A stretch of 64,000 bases of DNA, from assembly GCF_037023745.1 (NCBI RefSeq), contig NZ_CP146101.1:62001-126000 (forward strand), in the 5' to 3' direction. Positions 43,384-52,651 of this stretch are shown here, one piece after another (position 1 is the stretch's first letter; every line of letters begins with the position of its first letter). The DNA is from Streptomyces sp. SCSIO 30461. Lineage in GTDB: Bacteria > Actinomycetota > Actinomycetes > Streptomycetales > Streptomycetaceae. The notes under the pieces are model-generated. The model was not told where the DNA came from and did not search any database. It was given only the letters and a program-made list of their open reading frames with translations. A program made the position numbers and the translations under genes.

Positions 43384-44720
43384 ACACCCCCGCCCACTTC
43401 GGAACGGAGCCGGGCCGCGTCGTCGAGCGCGGGGTGGCCGTCCCGTCCCTCGACCCCACCGCCGTGTACGACGTGACCTCCGAGGACGGTGTCTTCACCG
43501 CCTTCAAGGTCACCGGCGCGGCCCGTACGGGCGCCGAGACCGAGCTGTGGCCCGGCTACACCGAGACCCACGCCCACATCTCGCTCCCCCCGAACTGGGA
43601 CGACACGGTCGACGATCCCCGGATCACGGCCCTGCAGTACCTGTACCACGGGGTCACCCACATCGTGGACATGTTCGGCTACCCCCTCCTCGCCGAGGAC
43701 TGGGAGGCCGGCCGGGCCGCCTCCCCGTGGCCGTACCCCGAGCTCGTGCACTGCGGCTACGCGGTGACGGCGGTGACCAACGCCGCCGGACTCAGCGGCC
43801 ACGGCGTCGAGTTCCCGGCCCCCGTCCACCTGATCTCCGTCGAGGCCGATCTGGACCACGCCCTGCGCTCCAACACCGAGCGCGGCGGCACCTTCCTCAA
43901 GGTGATGTTCACGGACGGCACCGAGCAGCCCGGCAGCCCGGTCCGCTTCTCCCGGCTCTCCGAGCGGGTCATGCGGCTCACCGCGAAGATCGCCGCCGAA
44001 CGCGGGGTGACCGCGGTCATCGACTGCAACACCCTGGAGGAGACCCTCTTCGCCTACGCGTGCGGCTTCCGGCTCTTCGCCCACTCGGTCCGCGACAAGA
44101 CCCTCACCCCCACCGAGTGGGAGGGCCTCGCCGGGGCGCGGTTCGTCTCCACCCTCGCCGGCCTCCGCTCGATGATCATGAGCCAGGAGGACTTCCTCAC
44201 CGAGTACGGCCGCGAGGGCTTCCGCGAGACCCAGGACCCGTACAACCTGGAGTACGTCGAGAGGATCGAGAAGCCCTTCGGCATCGAGTACGGCTGCCAG
44301 GAAACCCGGACCGCCGCCCTCCGCGACATGCGGAACAACGCGCTCGCATCGCTCCGCCAGGGCAACCTGCTGATCGGCACCGACGCCGGCAACCTCGGTG
44401 CGTACCACGGCTATTCGTTCCTGGGTGAGCTCGACGCCCTGCGCGGCGACGACACCGACCGGGCGCTCGCCGAGGCCCTGCGCCACCAGGCGACCGTCGG
44501 CGGCCGCCGCTACTTCGACGAGATGAGCGGCAACCGCTCCAGCCGCCACCCGCTCACCGTCGGCGCGAGCGCCACCTACAACCTGCACGCTCCCGGCCGG
44601 CCCCTGTCGGCCCTGCCGCTGGCCACCGTCGTCCAGGGCGTCCCCGTCGACCGCCCGGCCCTCGCGCACGCCATCGCGGAGCTCCGCTCGAACGACTCGA
44701 AGGGGAAGGCCGCACTGTGA
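43380..44720 (+). CDS. amidohydrolase family protein
   Basis: 446 residues from ATG 43380 (ATGA overlap). The metal-dependent hydrolase pattern is TETHAHISLP (HxH, about 57-66), LFAHSV (His) and GTDAGNLGAYHGYS (Asp), with the C-terminal ASATYNLHAPGRPLSALPLA strand region. Such enzymes hydrolyse or, rarely, form C-N bonds in cyclic amides or guanidines. Its role here may be cyclisation or removal of a protecting group. No closer family can be named. Confidence 0.85.
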   Translation: MNTPAHFGTEPGRVVERGVAVPSLDPTAVYDVTSEDGVFTAFKVTGAARTGAETELWPGYTETHAHISLPPNWDDTVDDPRITALQYLYHGVTHIVDMFGYPLLAEDWEAGRAASPWPYPELVHCGYAVTAVTNAAGLSGHGVEFPAPVHLISVEADLDHALRSNTERGGTFLKVMFTDGTEQPGSPVRFSRLSERVMRLTAKIAAERGVTAVIDCNTLEETLFAYACGFRLFAHSVRDKTLTPTEWEGLAGARFVSTLAGLRSMIMSQEDFLTEYGREGFRETQDPYNLEYVERIEKPFGIEYGCQETRTAALRDMRNNALASLRQGNLLIGTDAGNLGAYHGYSFLGELDALRGDDTDRALAEALRHQATVGGRRYFDEMSGNRSSRHPLTVGASATYNLHAPGRPLSALPLATVVQGVPVDRPALAHAIAELRSNDSKGKAAL

Positions 44721-45946
44721 CCACCGACCGCCGGCGGGCGCTCATCGGCGTCAACGCCGGAATCCTGCTCGCCAACACCGGCAGCTTCATCTGGTTCCCC
44801 GTCCTCGTCGCCACGCTCGGCGGCACCGGCAGCGGCTTCTGGGCGGGCGTCGTGATGTGCATGACGTATGTCGGCCGGCTCCTCGCGACCTTCTTCTACG
44901 AGGGGATCGCGGCCCGCGTCGGGGTCCGCGGCGCCGTCTTCCTCGGCACCGCGACCGAGGCCGTCGCCCTGGGTCTGATGGGCTTCGTCGACGAGCTCGC
45001 CATCTACGGCACACTCGGATTCTTCATCGGCTTCGGCTCCGGGACCTCCTTCCCTGGCCTGAAGAACGTCCTCATGGCGTTCCCGGACGACGAGCGCCCC
45101 AAGGCGTTCTCGACCTTCCAGATGTTCGGCCAGATGGGCCTGTTCGGCGGCGCCCTGCTCGGCGGTCTCGTCATCGGGCTCGACCTGCGGACCCTCTTCT
45201 CCCTGGTCTTCGCCTTCTTCATGGCGTACTGCCTGGTGGCCTCCTTCTTCATCCCGAAGGCCGGCTTCGGGGAGCCCCCCGCCGCGACGGACGGCCGGCG
45301 TCCCGCGCTGTTCAGCACCGCCGTCTTCAGGGGCATCGAAGTACGCGGCGCCACCCGCTACTTCCTCCTGTCGGCGGTCTTCTGGTTCCTCTCCATCGGC
45401 TTCGTCGTCGGCATCCCGCTCCACATGCAACGGTACGCGGCCGACTGGGCCCCCTCCGCGCCGTTCTGGATCACAGGCCTGACCGTGCTCGCGCTGCAGT
45501 ACCCGGTCTTCACCCTCCTGATCAAGCGGCTGCGCCCGGGCGCCGTCATGGCGATCGGCCTGGCCGGGATGACCGCCGCTTTCCTCTCCTTCGGGGCCGG
45601 CCGGAGCGTCCCGTGGATCGTCGTCGGCTGTTTCGTCGTCGTCCTGGGCGAGATTCTCTTCGTGCCCTCCTTCGACATCTGGGTGGCCCGCAAGGTCCCC
45701 GAGGACCGGCTTGCCAAGGCGATGGGCGCCATGCACTTCTTCCGCAGCGCCGGCAACATGGTCGGCTCGCTGTCGGCCGGCGTCCTCTTCGACCTGGCCC
45801 GGAACACCGGTCTGCCCGGCGTGAACTGGTATGTGACGGCCGCCGTGGCGGCGGGCTGCGCCGTGGTCTGCCTGGTGGGCCGCGACGAGGAGACGGCTCC
45901 GGCCCCGGCGTCCGGCGCCCCGGAACGCGAGAAGGCCGCCGCCTAG
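44717..45946 (+). CDS. MFS transporter of the AmCP cluster
   Basis: 409 residues with about twelve membrane helices (first AGILLANTGSFIWFPVLVA). It starts at GTG 44717, overlapping the amidohydrolase stop. The location within an uninterrupted operon suggests export of the product or self-resistance. Motif A is not strongly conserved, so the energy coupling and substrate remain open. Confidence 0.88.
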   Translation: MTTDRRRALIGVNAGILLANTGSFIWFPVLVATLGGTGSGFWAGVVMCMTYVGRLLATFFYEGIAARVGVRGAVFLGTATEAVALGLMGFVDELAIYGTLGFFIGFGSGTSFPGLKNVLMAFPDDERPKAFSTFQMFGQMGLFGGALLGGLVIGLDLRTLFSLVFAFFMAYCLVASFFIPKAGFGEPPAATDGRRPALFSTAVFRGIEVRGATRYFLLSAVFWFLSIGFVVGIPLHMQRYAADWAPSAPFWITGLTVLALQYPVFTLLIKRLRPGAVMAIGLAGMTAAFLSFGAGRSVPWIVVGCFVVVLGEILFVPSFDIWVARKVPEDRLAKAMGAMHFFRSAGNMVGSLSAGVLFDLARNTGLPGVNWYVTAAVAAGCAVVCLVGRDEETAPAPASGAPEREKAAA

Positions 45947-46000
45947 CCACCCCGGCCCTCCGCGGGCGGCAAGCGACAAGAAACCAAGGAGAAGGAACAG

Positions 46001-46978
46001 ATGGCCGACATCTGTGTCGTGGGCGGGACCCGGTACTTCGGGAAGATCCTCGTCCGTGAGCTGCTCGACCAGGGCCACCGCGTCACCCTGGTCACCCGGG
46101 GCCGCACCCCGGACCCCTTCGGCGAATCGGTCCGACGACTGCGCGCCGACGTCAACCGGCCGGGCGAGCTCACCGAGGCGGTGGCCGGCGAGCGCTTCGA
46201 CGCCGTCATCCACCAGATGTGCTACACGCCGAACGCGGCGGTCGAGGCGGCCCGCGCCTTCGGCAGCCGAGCCGGAAAGATCGTCCTGACCAGCACCATC
46301 GAGGTCTACAACAAGGACACCTTCCGCTGGCGGATCCCGGCCCCGCCGATCAGTGTCCTCGCCCACGAGGACGAGCTCGACCCCGCCGCGTACGACTACG
46401 ACACCGACCTGCCCTGGCTCGACATGTCGTACCTGGAGGAGAACTACGGCGAGGGAAAGCGGCAGGCCGAGGCCGCGCTCGTCCGGACTGCCCAGGTGCC
46501 GGTCCTGGTGGCCCGCGTCTCCCATGTCCTCGCCGCCGAGGGCGACTTCACCGGCAGGTTCCGCTTCCACCACGACAGGGTCGTCGCGGGCAGGCCGATC
46601 ACCGTTCACGCGAAGCCCGGACAGACCTCGCTGGTACGGGCCGAGGACGCGGCCCGCTTCCTGGCCTGGGCCGCCGTCTCCGACGCGACCGGCACCGTCA
46701 ACGTCGCCTCCCCCGACAGCGCCGGCCCGCACGACGTGATCACGGCTGTGGAACGGGCCACCGGGCTCCGCGCCACCGTCACGGAGAAGGACGACCCGGC
46801 AGGCGACCCGGCCCTGTCCCCGTACTCCTTCCCCGTCGACTTCGGCGTGACGACCGACCGGCTCGTCGCGCTCGGCCACCGGTTCCCGCCGATCGCCGAG
46901 TGGCTCCCCGAACTTGCCCGGACCAGCGCCGGAGTAGCCCAGGATCCCAAGCAAGCTCAGGAAGGCAAGGAACAGTGA
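46001..46978 (+). CDS. NAD-dependent epimerase/dehydratase-like oxidoreductase
   Basis: 325 residues, with SD AAGGAGAAGG before ATG 46001. An N-terminal nucleotide-binding motif VVGGTRYFGKILVRELLDQG is followed by extended-SDR sequence with TSTIEVYNKD and DMSYLEENYGEGKRQAE (YxxGK catalytic pair). The family acts on nucleotide sugars, but in metabolite clusters it also reduces carbonyls. It may reduce or dehydrate the peptide product. Confidence 0.85.
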   Translation: MADICVVGGTRYFGKILVRELLDQGHRVTLVTRGRTPDPFGESVRRLRADVNRPGELTEAVAGERFDAVIHQMCYTPNAAVEAARAFGSRAGKIVLTSTIEVYNKDTFRWRIPAPPISVLAHEDELDPAAYDYDTDLPWLDMSYLEENYGEGKRQAEAALVRTAQVPVLVARVSHVLAAEGDFTGRFRFHHDRVVAGRPITVHAKPGQTSLVRAEDAARFLAWAAVSDATGTVNVASPDSAGPHDVITAVERATGLRATVTEKDDPAGDPALSPYSFPVDFGVTTDRLVALGHRFPPIAEWLPELARTSAGVAQDPKQAQEGKEQ

Positions 46979-47307
46979 TGTTCGACCTCATCGTCATCAT
47001 CGACACCAGGACCCCCGAGGACATCGCCCCGGTCGCCGACGCCCTCACCCGGATGCGCCCGGTCTGCCTCGCCGAGAACGGCTGTGTGAGCTGGGAGGCG
47101 TACCAGTCCCACGAGGCGGCCGGCCGGTTCGTCCTCGTCGAGCGCTGGGCCAGCCGCGAGCACTGGGAGAAGCACGGCGACGAGTCCGCCATCCGGGACA
47201 TCTACCTTCCCGAGATCCTGCCGCGTATCGAGCGCGAGGTGCACCCGAGCACCCCCCTGGGCCATACCCGTACCACTACGACCACCACCGAAGGAGCGAC
47301 CGCATGA
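46978..47307 (+). CDS. antibiotic biosynthesis monooxygenase (ABM) domain protein
   Basis: 109 residues. A dimeric ferredoxin-like ABM fold is indicated by ENGCVSWEAYQSHEAAGRFV and LVERWASREHWEKHG. A Thr-rich tail (about 97-106) precedes the overlap with the next ATP-grasp gene (ATGA). ABM proteins oxidise aromatic or enol substrates without cofactors, though some are non-catalytic. Its ATG overlaps the previous stop by one base. Confidence 0.85.
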   Translation: MFDLIVIIDTRTPEDIAPVADALTRMRPVCLAENGCVSWEAYQSHEAAGRFVLVERWASREHWEKHGDESAIRDIYLPEILPRIEREVHPSTPLGHTRTTTTTTEGATA

Positions 47308-48578
47308 CCACCCCGCGCCCGCGCCGCATCGCCGTCGTCGGCGGCCGCCCCGCCCCCGTGCACGGCGCCCGCGAGCTCGGCATCGACGTCACCCTCGTCC
47401 ACACGGAGGGCCAGTTCGACCGCGCCGAGGCCGAGGAGCACGTCTCCACGATCGTCACCGGCGACATCACCGACACCAGCGAACTCCTCGCCCTCCTTCA
47501 GCCGCTGCACGAGGAGAACCCCTTCGAGTTCATCCTCACCACCACCGAACTCGCGGCCGTCCCCGTCGGCGAGGTCAACGCCAAGCTCGGCCTGCCCGGC
47601 ACCGACCCCGAGGTCTCCCGAATCATCCAGGACAAGGCACTGACCCGCGCCGCCCTCGACCGCCACGGGCTGAGCCCGGTCCGCCACCGGATCGTCGAGA
47701 ACGAGGCCGAAGCGGTCGCGTTCCTGGCGGAGGTCGGCGGCCCCATCGTCCTCAAGCCGGGCAAGGGCGCCGGCAGCCTCCACATCCACCGTGTGGAGAC
47801 GCCCGAGGAGGCCACGGCGGCGGTGAAGGCCGTGGCGGACTTCGGCTACGGCGGCGTCCTCGCCGAGGAGTTCCTCCAAGGCCCGGTCGTCAGCGTCGAG
47901 GCCTTCTCGCACCAAGGCCGGCATGTGGTCCTCGGCATCTGCGAGTACAAGGTGAACGAGCACTTCGTCGAGTGGGAGTGCAGCGTCTCCAGCGACCAGG
48001 CCTCGCCCTTCCGGGACGAGATCCACACGGTGACCGCCGGCGTCCTGGACGCGGTGGGCCTCACCGACGGCCCCTCGCACAGCGAGTTCGTGCTCACCCC
48101 GAACGGCCCGCGCCTCCTGGAGACACACAACCGGCTCTCGGGCGCCGGCATCCCCGAGATGGTCAACCGCTCCACCGGCTGGGACCCGGCCCGTCTCTTC
48201 CTCACCGTCCCTCTGGGAATCGATCGGCTCCCTGAGGAGGCCCCGGAGCCGAAGCTCGGCGCCGCGATCCGCTTCCTCGACGCGGAAGCGGGCGTGATCA
48301 CCGCGATCAGCGGCGTGGACGAGCTGTCGGTGCCGGTCCGCTGGGTCCCGAAGGGCACCACACCGCCGCACATGATCCCGTACCTGAAGGACTTCACCGG
48401 CGCCGACGAGGGCGTGGTCCTCGCCAAGCACGTCGGCGACCGCACCGCCTCCATGGACTCCCTCCTCGCCAGCGACAAGGGCTACGTCTTCGCGACGGCG
48501 GCCACCCGCGCGGACGCCGTCGGCCGCTGCGAGGAACTGGCGGCGGCCATCCGCTTCCACGTGACGCCCAAGTCCTGA
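47304..48578 (+). CDS. ATP-grasp ligase 2
   Basis: 424 residues. ATP-grasp features are ALDRHGLSPVRHRIVENEAE, VGGPIVLKPGKGAGSLHIHR, LAEEFLQGPVVSVEAFSH and the late GPRLLETHNRLSGAGIPEM. It is clearly related to ATP-grasp ligase 1 but distinct in sequence. Two such ligases with no NRPS suggest stepwise amide-bond formation giving a di- or tripeptide. It is the last gene of the operon. Confidence 0.87.
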   Translation: MTTPRPRRIAVVGGRPAPVHGARELGIDVTLVHTEGQFDRAEAEEHVSTIVTGDITDTSELLALLQPLHEENPFEFILTTTELAAVPVGEVNAKLGLPGTDPEVSRIIQDKALTRAALDRHGLSPVRHRIVENEAEAVAFLAEVGGPIVLKPGKGAGSLHIHRVETPEEATAAVKAVADFGYGGVLAEEFLQGPVVSVEAFSHQGRHVVLGICEYKVNEHFVEWECSVSSDQASPFRDEIHTVTAGVLDAVGLTDGPSHSEFVLTPNGPRLLETHNRLSGAGIPEMVNRSTGWDPARLFLTVPLGIDRLPEEAPEPKLGAAIRFLDAEAGVITAISGVDELSVPVRWVPKGTTPPHMIPYLKDFTGADEGVVLAKHVGDRTASMDSLLASDKGYVFATAATRADAVGRCEELAAAIRFHVTPKS

Positions 48579-48690
48579 GGCACGAGACACGAAGGACACA
48601 CAGGGATGCACGAGGTGCGACGGACGTGGGCTCGGGACCCTGAGCCCACGTCTGAGCACTGTGATCCTCCCGATCGACCGCTGGCACGAG

Positions 48691-48852
48691 GGAGGTGGCG
48701 CCCGCCGCCGGTCAAGGCGACTGCAGGATGTACGGCCGCGATGCCTTCGACATGAAGAGCGGCATCGCGGCCATGATGGTCGCAGTCGTCCGCGCCACCG
48801 CCCCCGGACCCCTGCGCGGCGACGTTGTCCTCGCCTGCGCCGCAGCTCCTCC
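48691..48852 (+). pseudogene. M20 metallopeptidase fragment
   Basis: One frame encodes MYGRDAFDMKSGIAAMMVAV and RATAPGPLRGDVVLACAA, the conserved metal-binding core of M20 (ArgE/DapE/LysK) enzymes. Sequence on both sides is not continuous with the family. It is a short relic between the cluster and tRNA-Ala. The remaining DNA from 48579 to 49021 holds nothing else I can identify. Confidence 0.7.
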
Positions 48853-49021
48853 GACACCCCTCACCACGCAGGTCCCAGGGGATCCACGGGGGAGACAAGA
48901 TCCAACGAATCCGTGGGATCCCAGGTCTCTCCCACCTCCGGTGGACACCGATGTGCCTACCAGCGGGCACGAAAGAATCCCTCTGAAACTGCGTTTCCGC
49001 AGGTCAGATGGCATTTGACAG

Positions 49022-49094
49022 TGGAGCCTAGGGGAGTCGAACCCCTGACATCTGCCATGCAAAGACAGCGCTCTACCAACTGAGCTAAGGCCCC
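49022..49094 (-). tRNA. tRNA-Ala (anticodon TGC)
   Basis: A 73-nt cloverleaf: acceptor GGGGCCT/AGGCTCC, D-arm GCTCAGTTGGTAGAGC, anticodon stem CTGTC/GGCAG around TTTGCAT, and T-arm AGGGGTTCGACTCCCCT. CCA is not encoded. It marks the right border of the island. Confidence 0.95.
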
Positions 49095-49237
49095 GGAACA
49101 GGGAACAGAGTACCGGGTCACCCCCCTGATCCTGCAAAAGGATTGGGACTCCCGGTATCCGACCACTCTCCGTAGGATGCTCGTCAGGTTCGCGGCAGCG
49201 AAGCCGACGCATGGGGAAGCGCGATGGGGAGACGCAC

Positions 49238-49786
49238 ATGGACGCAGCACAGCAGGACACGACCGCGAGAGCCAGAGAGCTTCAGCGCAGCTGGTACGGA
49301 GAGCCTCTGGGGGCGCTTTTCCGACGGCTGATCGACGATCTGGGGCTGAACCAGGCGCGACTCGCGGCAGTGCTCGGGCTGTCCGCTCCGATGCTCTCCC
49401 AGCTGATGAGCGGACAGCGGGCCAAGATCGGCAATCCCGCGGTGGTCCAGCGCGTCCAAGCCCTGCAGGAGCTCGCCGGGCAGGTGGCCGACGGCAGTAT
49501 CAGCGCGGCCGAGGCCACGGACCGGATGGACGAGATCAAGAAGTCGCAGGGCGGGTCCGTCCTCACCAGCACCGGGCAGACCACCAACAGCTCCGGCGCA
49601 CCGACCGTGCGGCGTGTGGTCCGCGAGATCCAGTCGCTGCTGCGGTCGGTGGCGGCGGCCGGCGACATCATCGACGCGGCGGACACTCTCGCGACGACGC
49701 ATCCGGAGCTGGCAGAGTTCCTCAAGGTGTACGGCGCCGGGCGCACGGCTGACGCGGTCGCCCACTACGAGTCGCACCAGCACTGA
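49238..49786 (+). CDS. helix-turn-helix DNA-binding protein
   Basis: 182 residues from ATG 49238, with GGGGAGA upstream; ATG 49211 is the alternative. A Cro/C1-like HTH (LIDDLGLNQARLAAVLGLSA, about 35-55) is followed by a helical region and a C-terminal domain (PTVRRVVREIQSLLRSVAAA). It lies beside the orphan kinase gene in the same order as in other streptomycetes. The DNA target is unknown. Confidence 0.82.
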   Translation: MDAAQQDTTARARELQRSWYGEPLGALFRRLIDDLGLNQARLAAVLGLSAPMLSQLMSGQRAKIGNPAVVQRVQALQELAGQVADGSISAAEATDRMDEIKKSQGGSVLTSTGQTTNSSGAPTVRRVVREIQSLLRSVAAAGDIIDAADTLATTHPELAEFLKVYGAGRTADAVAHYESHQH

Positions 49787-49865
49787 GTACGCGGTCCGGG
49801 GGCGCCGACGCCCCCGGACCGAACACGGCGCACCAGAACAGGGAACCGGGGGCAGGCGCAGCACG

Positions 49866-51299
<1,434 letters not shown>

Positions 51300-51340
51300 C
51301 GGCCGCCGCCGCACCGCTCCCCGCTCCTCATCGGTGCGTC

Positions 51341-52651
51341 CTAGTGCGCCCGGTCCGTAGGGCGCCTGCGCGCCACGACCGTCCAGCCTCCGAGGCCGAG
51401 CAGCAGCACGGTCCCGGCTCCGATGCCTGCCACCGCGACCAGCTTCATCGTGTCGCTCCTCGCCGCCCCCGGTCCGCTGAGCCCGTCGGCCGCCGCGTCC
51501 CGGTCGTCGTCCGTGACGGCGAAGATCCCGGCCTGCCCGTCGTAACCCGGGCCCTGCTTCGCCTTCCCCGTCACGTTCACCCGCAGCGTCAGCGGCACGG
51601 CCTGGTCCCCGTACTCCTTCACAAGCTCCGGGCTGAGGGTGGCTGACACGTAGTACCAGCCGGCGAAGCGCATGCCGCTGGTGGAGTCGCTGCTGTCGAA
51701 GCGGTTCTCGTAGGCCACCGGAGGCAGGGACTCGAACCCCATCGACGCGGGCTCACCGCTGTAGGAGTCCGACTTCTGGCGGACGAGCCCGCGGGCGGGA
51801 TTGTGCAGCGCGACCACCAGGGCTTGGCCGACGTATTCGGTGCTCGCCGTGCTGGAGCCGAGATCGGCCGCGACGAAGAGCTGCTGGCCCCAGTCCACCG
51901 GCACCCGGAAGACACGGGTCTGACCGGGCTTGATGTCGTCACGCCATTCGCCTTGGCCGATGCTCATGGCGTCGTTGAAACCGGTGCCACCCGCCCGCCG
52001 CTGCGGCCCGCCGGCAGGCGGCGCGGGGGATGAGGACGGCCAGTCCTCGGGCGCCTCGGTGGGCCCATCCGCCTTGAGTGACGGCTCCGCGTCGTAGCGG
52101 ATCTCCAGATCCCAGCCGTCCGGTGTGGAGGTCGCCTTGGTGGCCCGTTCGACGAGCACGTAGTACGCGCCGCGCTCCTGGCAGCTTGAGCTGCCCGGCT
52201 CTATCGTCCGGCCGGCGTACGCGGCGATCGGACGGGTGAAGGCGGCCGACTCGAAGTGCGCGTTCTGCGTGCTGCACCGGCTGTTCGAGCCGCTCTGGAT
52301 GGTCACCGTGATGCCGTCGCCGTACTCCACCTTGCCACCGGCCCTGGGCACCGCGACAACCGAGACATATGCGTTCGTCCTGGCGTCGAGGTCGAGGCGG
52401 TAGTAGAGCTTGGCGTCCTTCTTGATGCTGTCCCGGTAGACGGAACCGGCTTCGAGTAGCTGGGCGTTGCTGCTGACGGTGGCGCCCCGGACCGGCTTGG
52501 CGGCGCTGTCGAAGGTGTACACGCCAGGTGCTTCCTCCGCCTGTGCCGAACCGCCCGGCAGCGCCACCACGGCGCACAGCGCCGCGCACAGCGCCGTCGC
52601 CACCCCGGTCCGGCCGCGGACCTTGCTCCGGCTTTCGCCGCGCTGCCTCAT
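51341..52651 (-). CDS. secreted, membrane-anchored protein paralogous to the VWA neighbour
   Basis: 436 residues from ATG 52651, overlapping the upstream stop (ATGA). A signal peptide (ALCAALCAVVALPGGSAQA) leads to an extracellular region and a C-terminal membrane helix (LVAVAGIGAGTVLLLGLGGW) with a basic tail. It shares the segment GGTGFNDA..IG.G.WRD.I.P.QT followed by VPV.WGQQL with the upstream VWA protein, so the pair arose by duplication. It probably works with it at the cell surface. Confidence 0.85.
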   Translation of the reverse strand: MRQRGESRSKVRGRTGVATALCAALCAVVALPGGSAQAEEAPGVYTFDSAAKPVRGATVSSNAQLLEAGSVYRDSIKKDAKLYYRLDLDARTNAYVSVVAVPRAGGKVEYGDGITVTIQSGSNSRCSTQNAHFESAAFTRPIAAYAGRTIEPGSSSCQERGAYYVLVERATKATSTPDGWDLEIRYDAEPSLKADGPTEAPEDWPSSSPAPPAGGPQRRAGGTGFNDAMSIGQGEWRDDIKPGQTRVFRVPVDWGQQLFVAADLGSSTASTEYVGQALVVALHNPARGLVRQKSDSYSGEPASMGFESLPPVAYENRFDSSDSTSGMRFAGWYYVSATLSPELVKEYGDQAVPLTLRVNVTGKAKQGPGYDGQAGIFAVTDDDRDAAADGLSGPGAARSDTMKLVAVAGIGAGTVLLLGLGGWTVVARRRPTDRAH

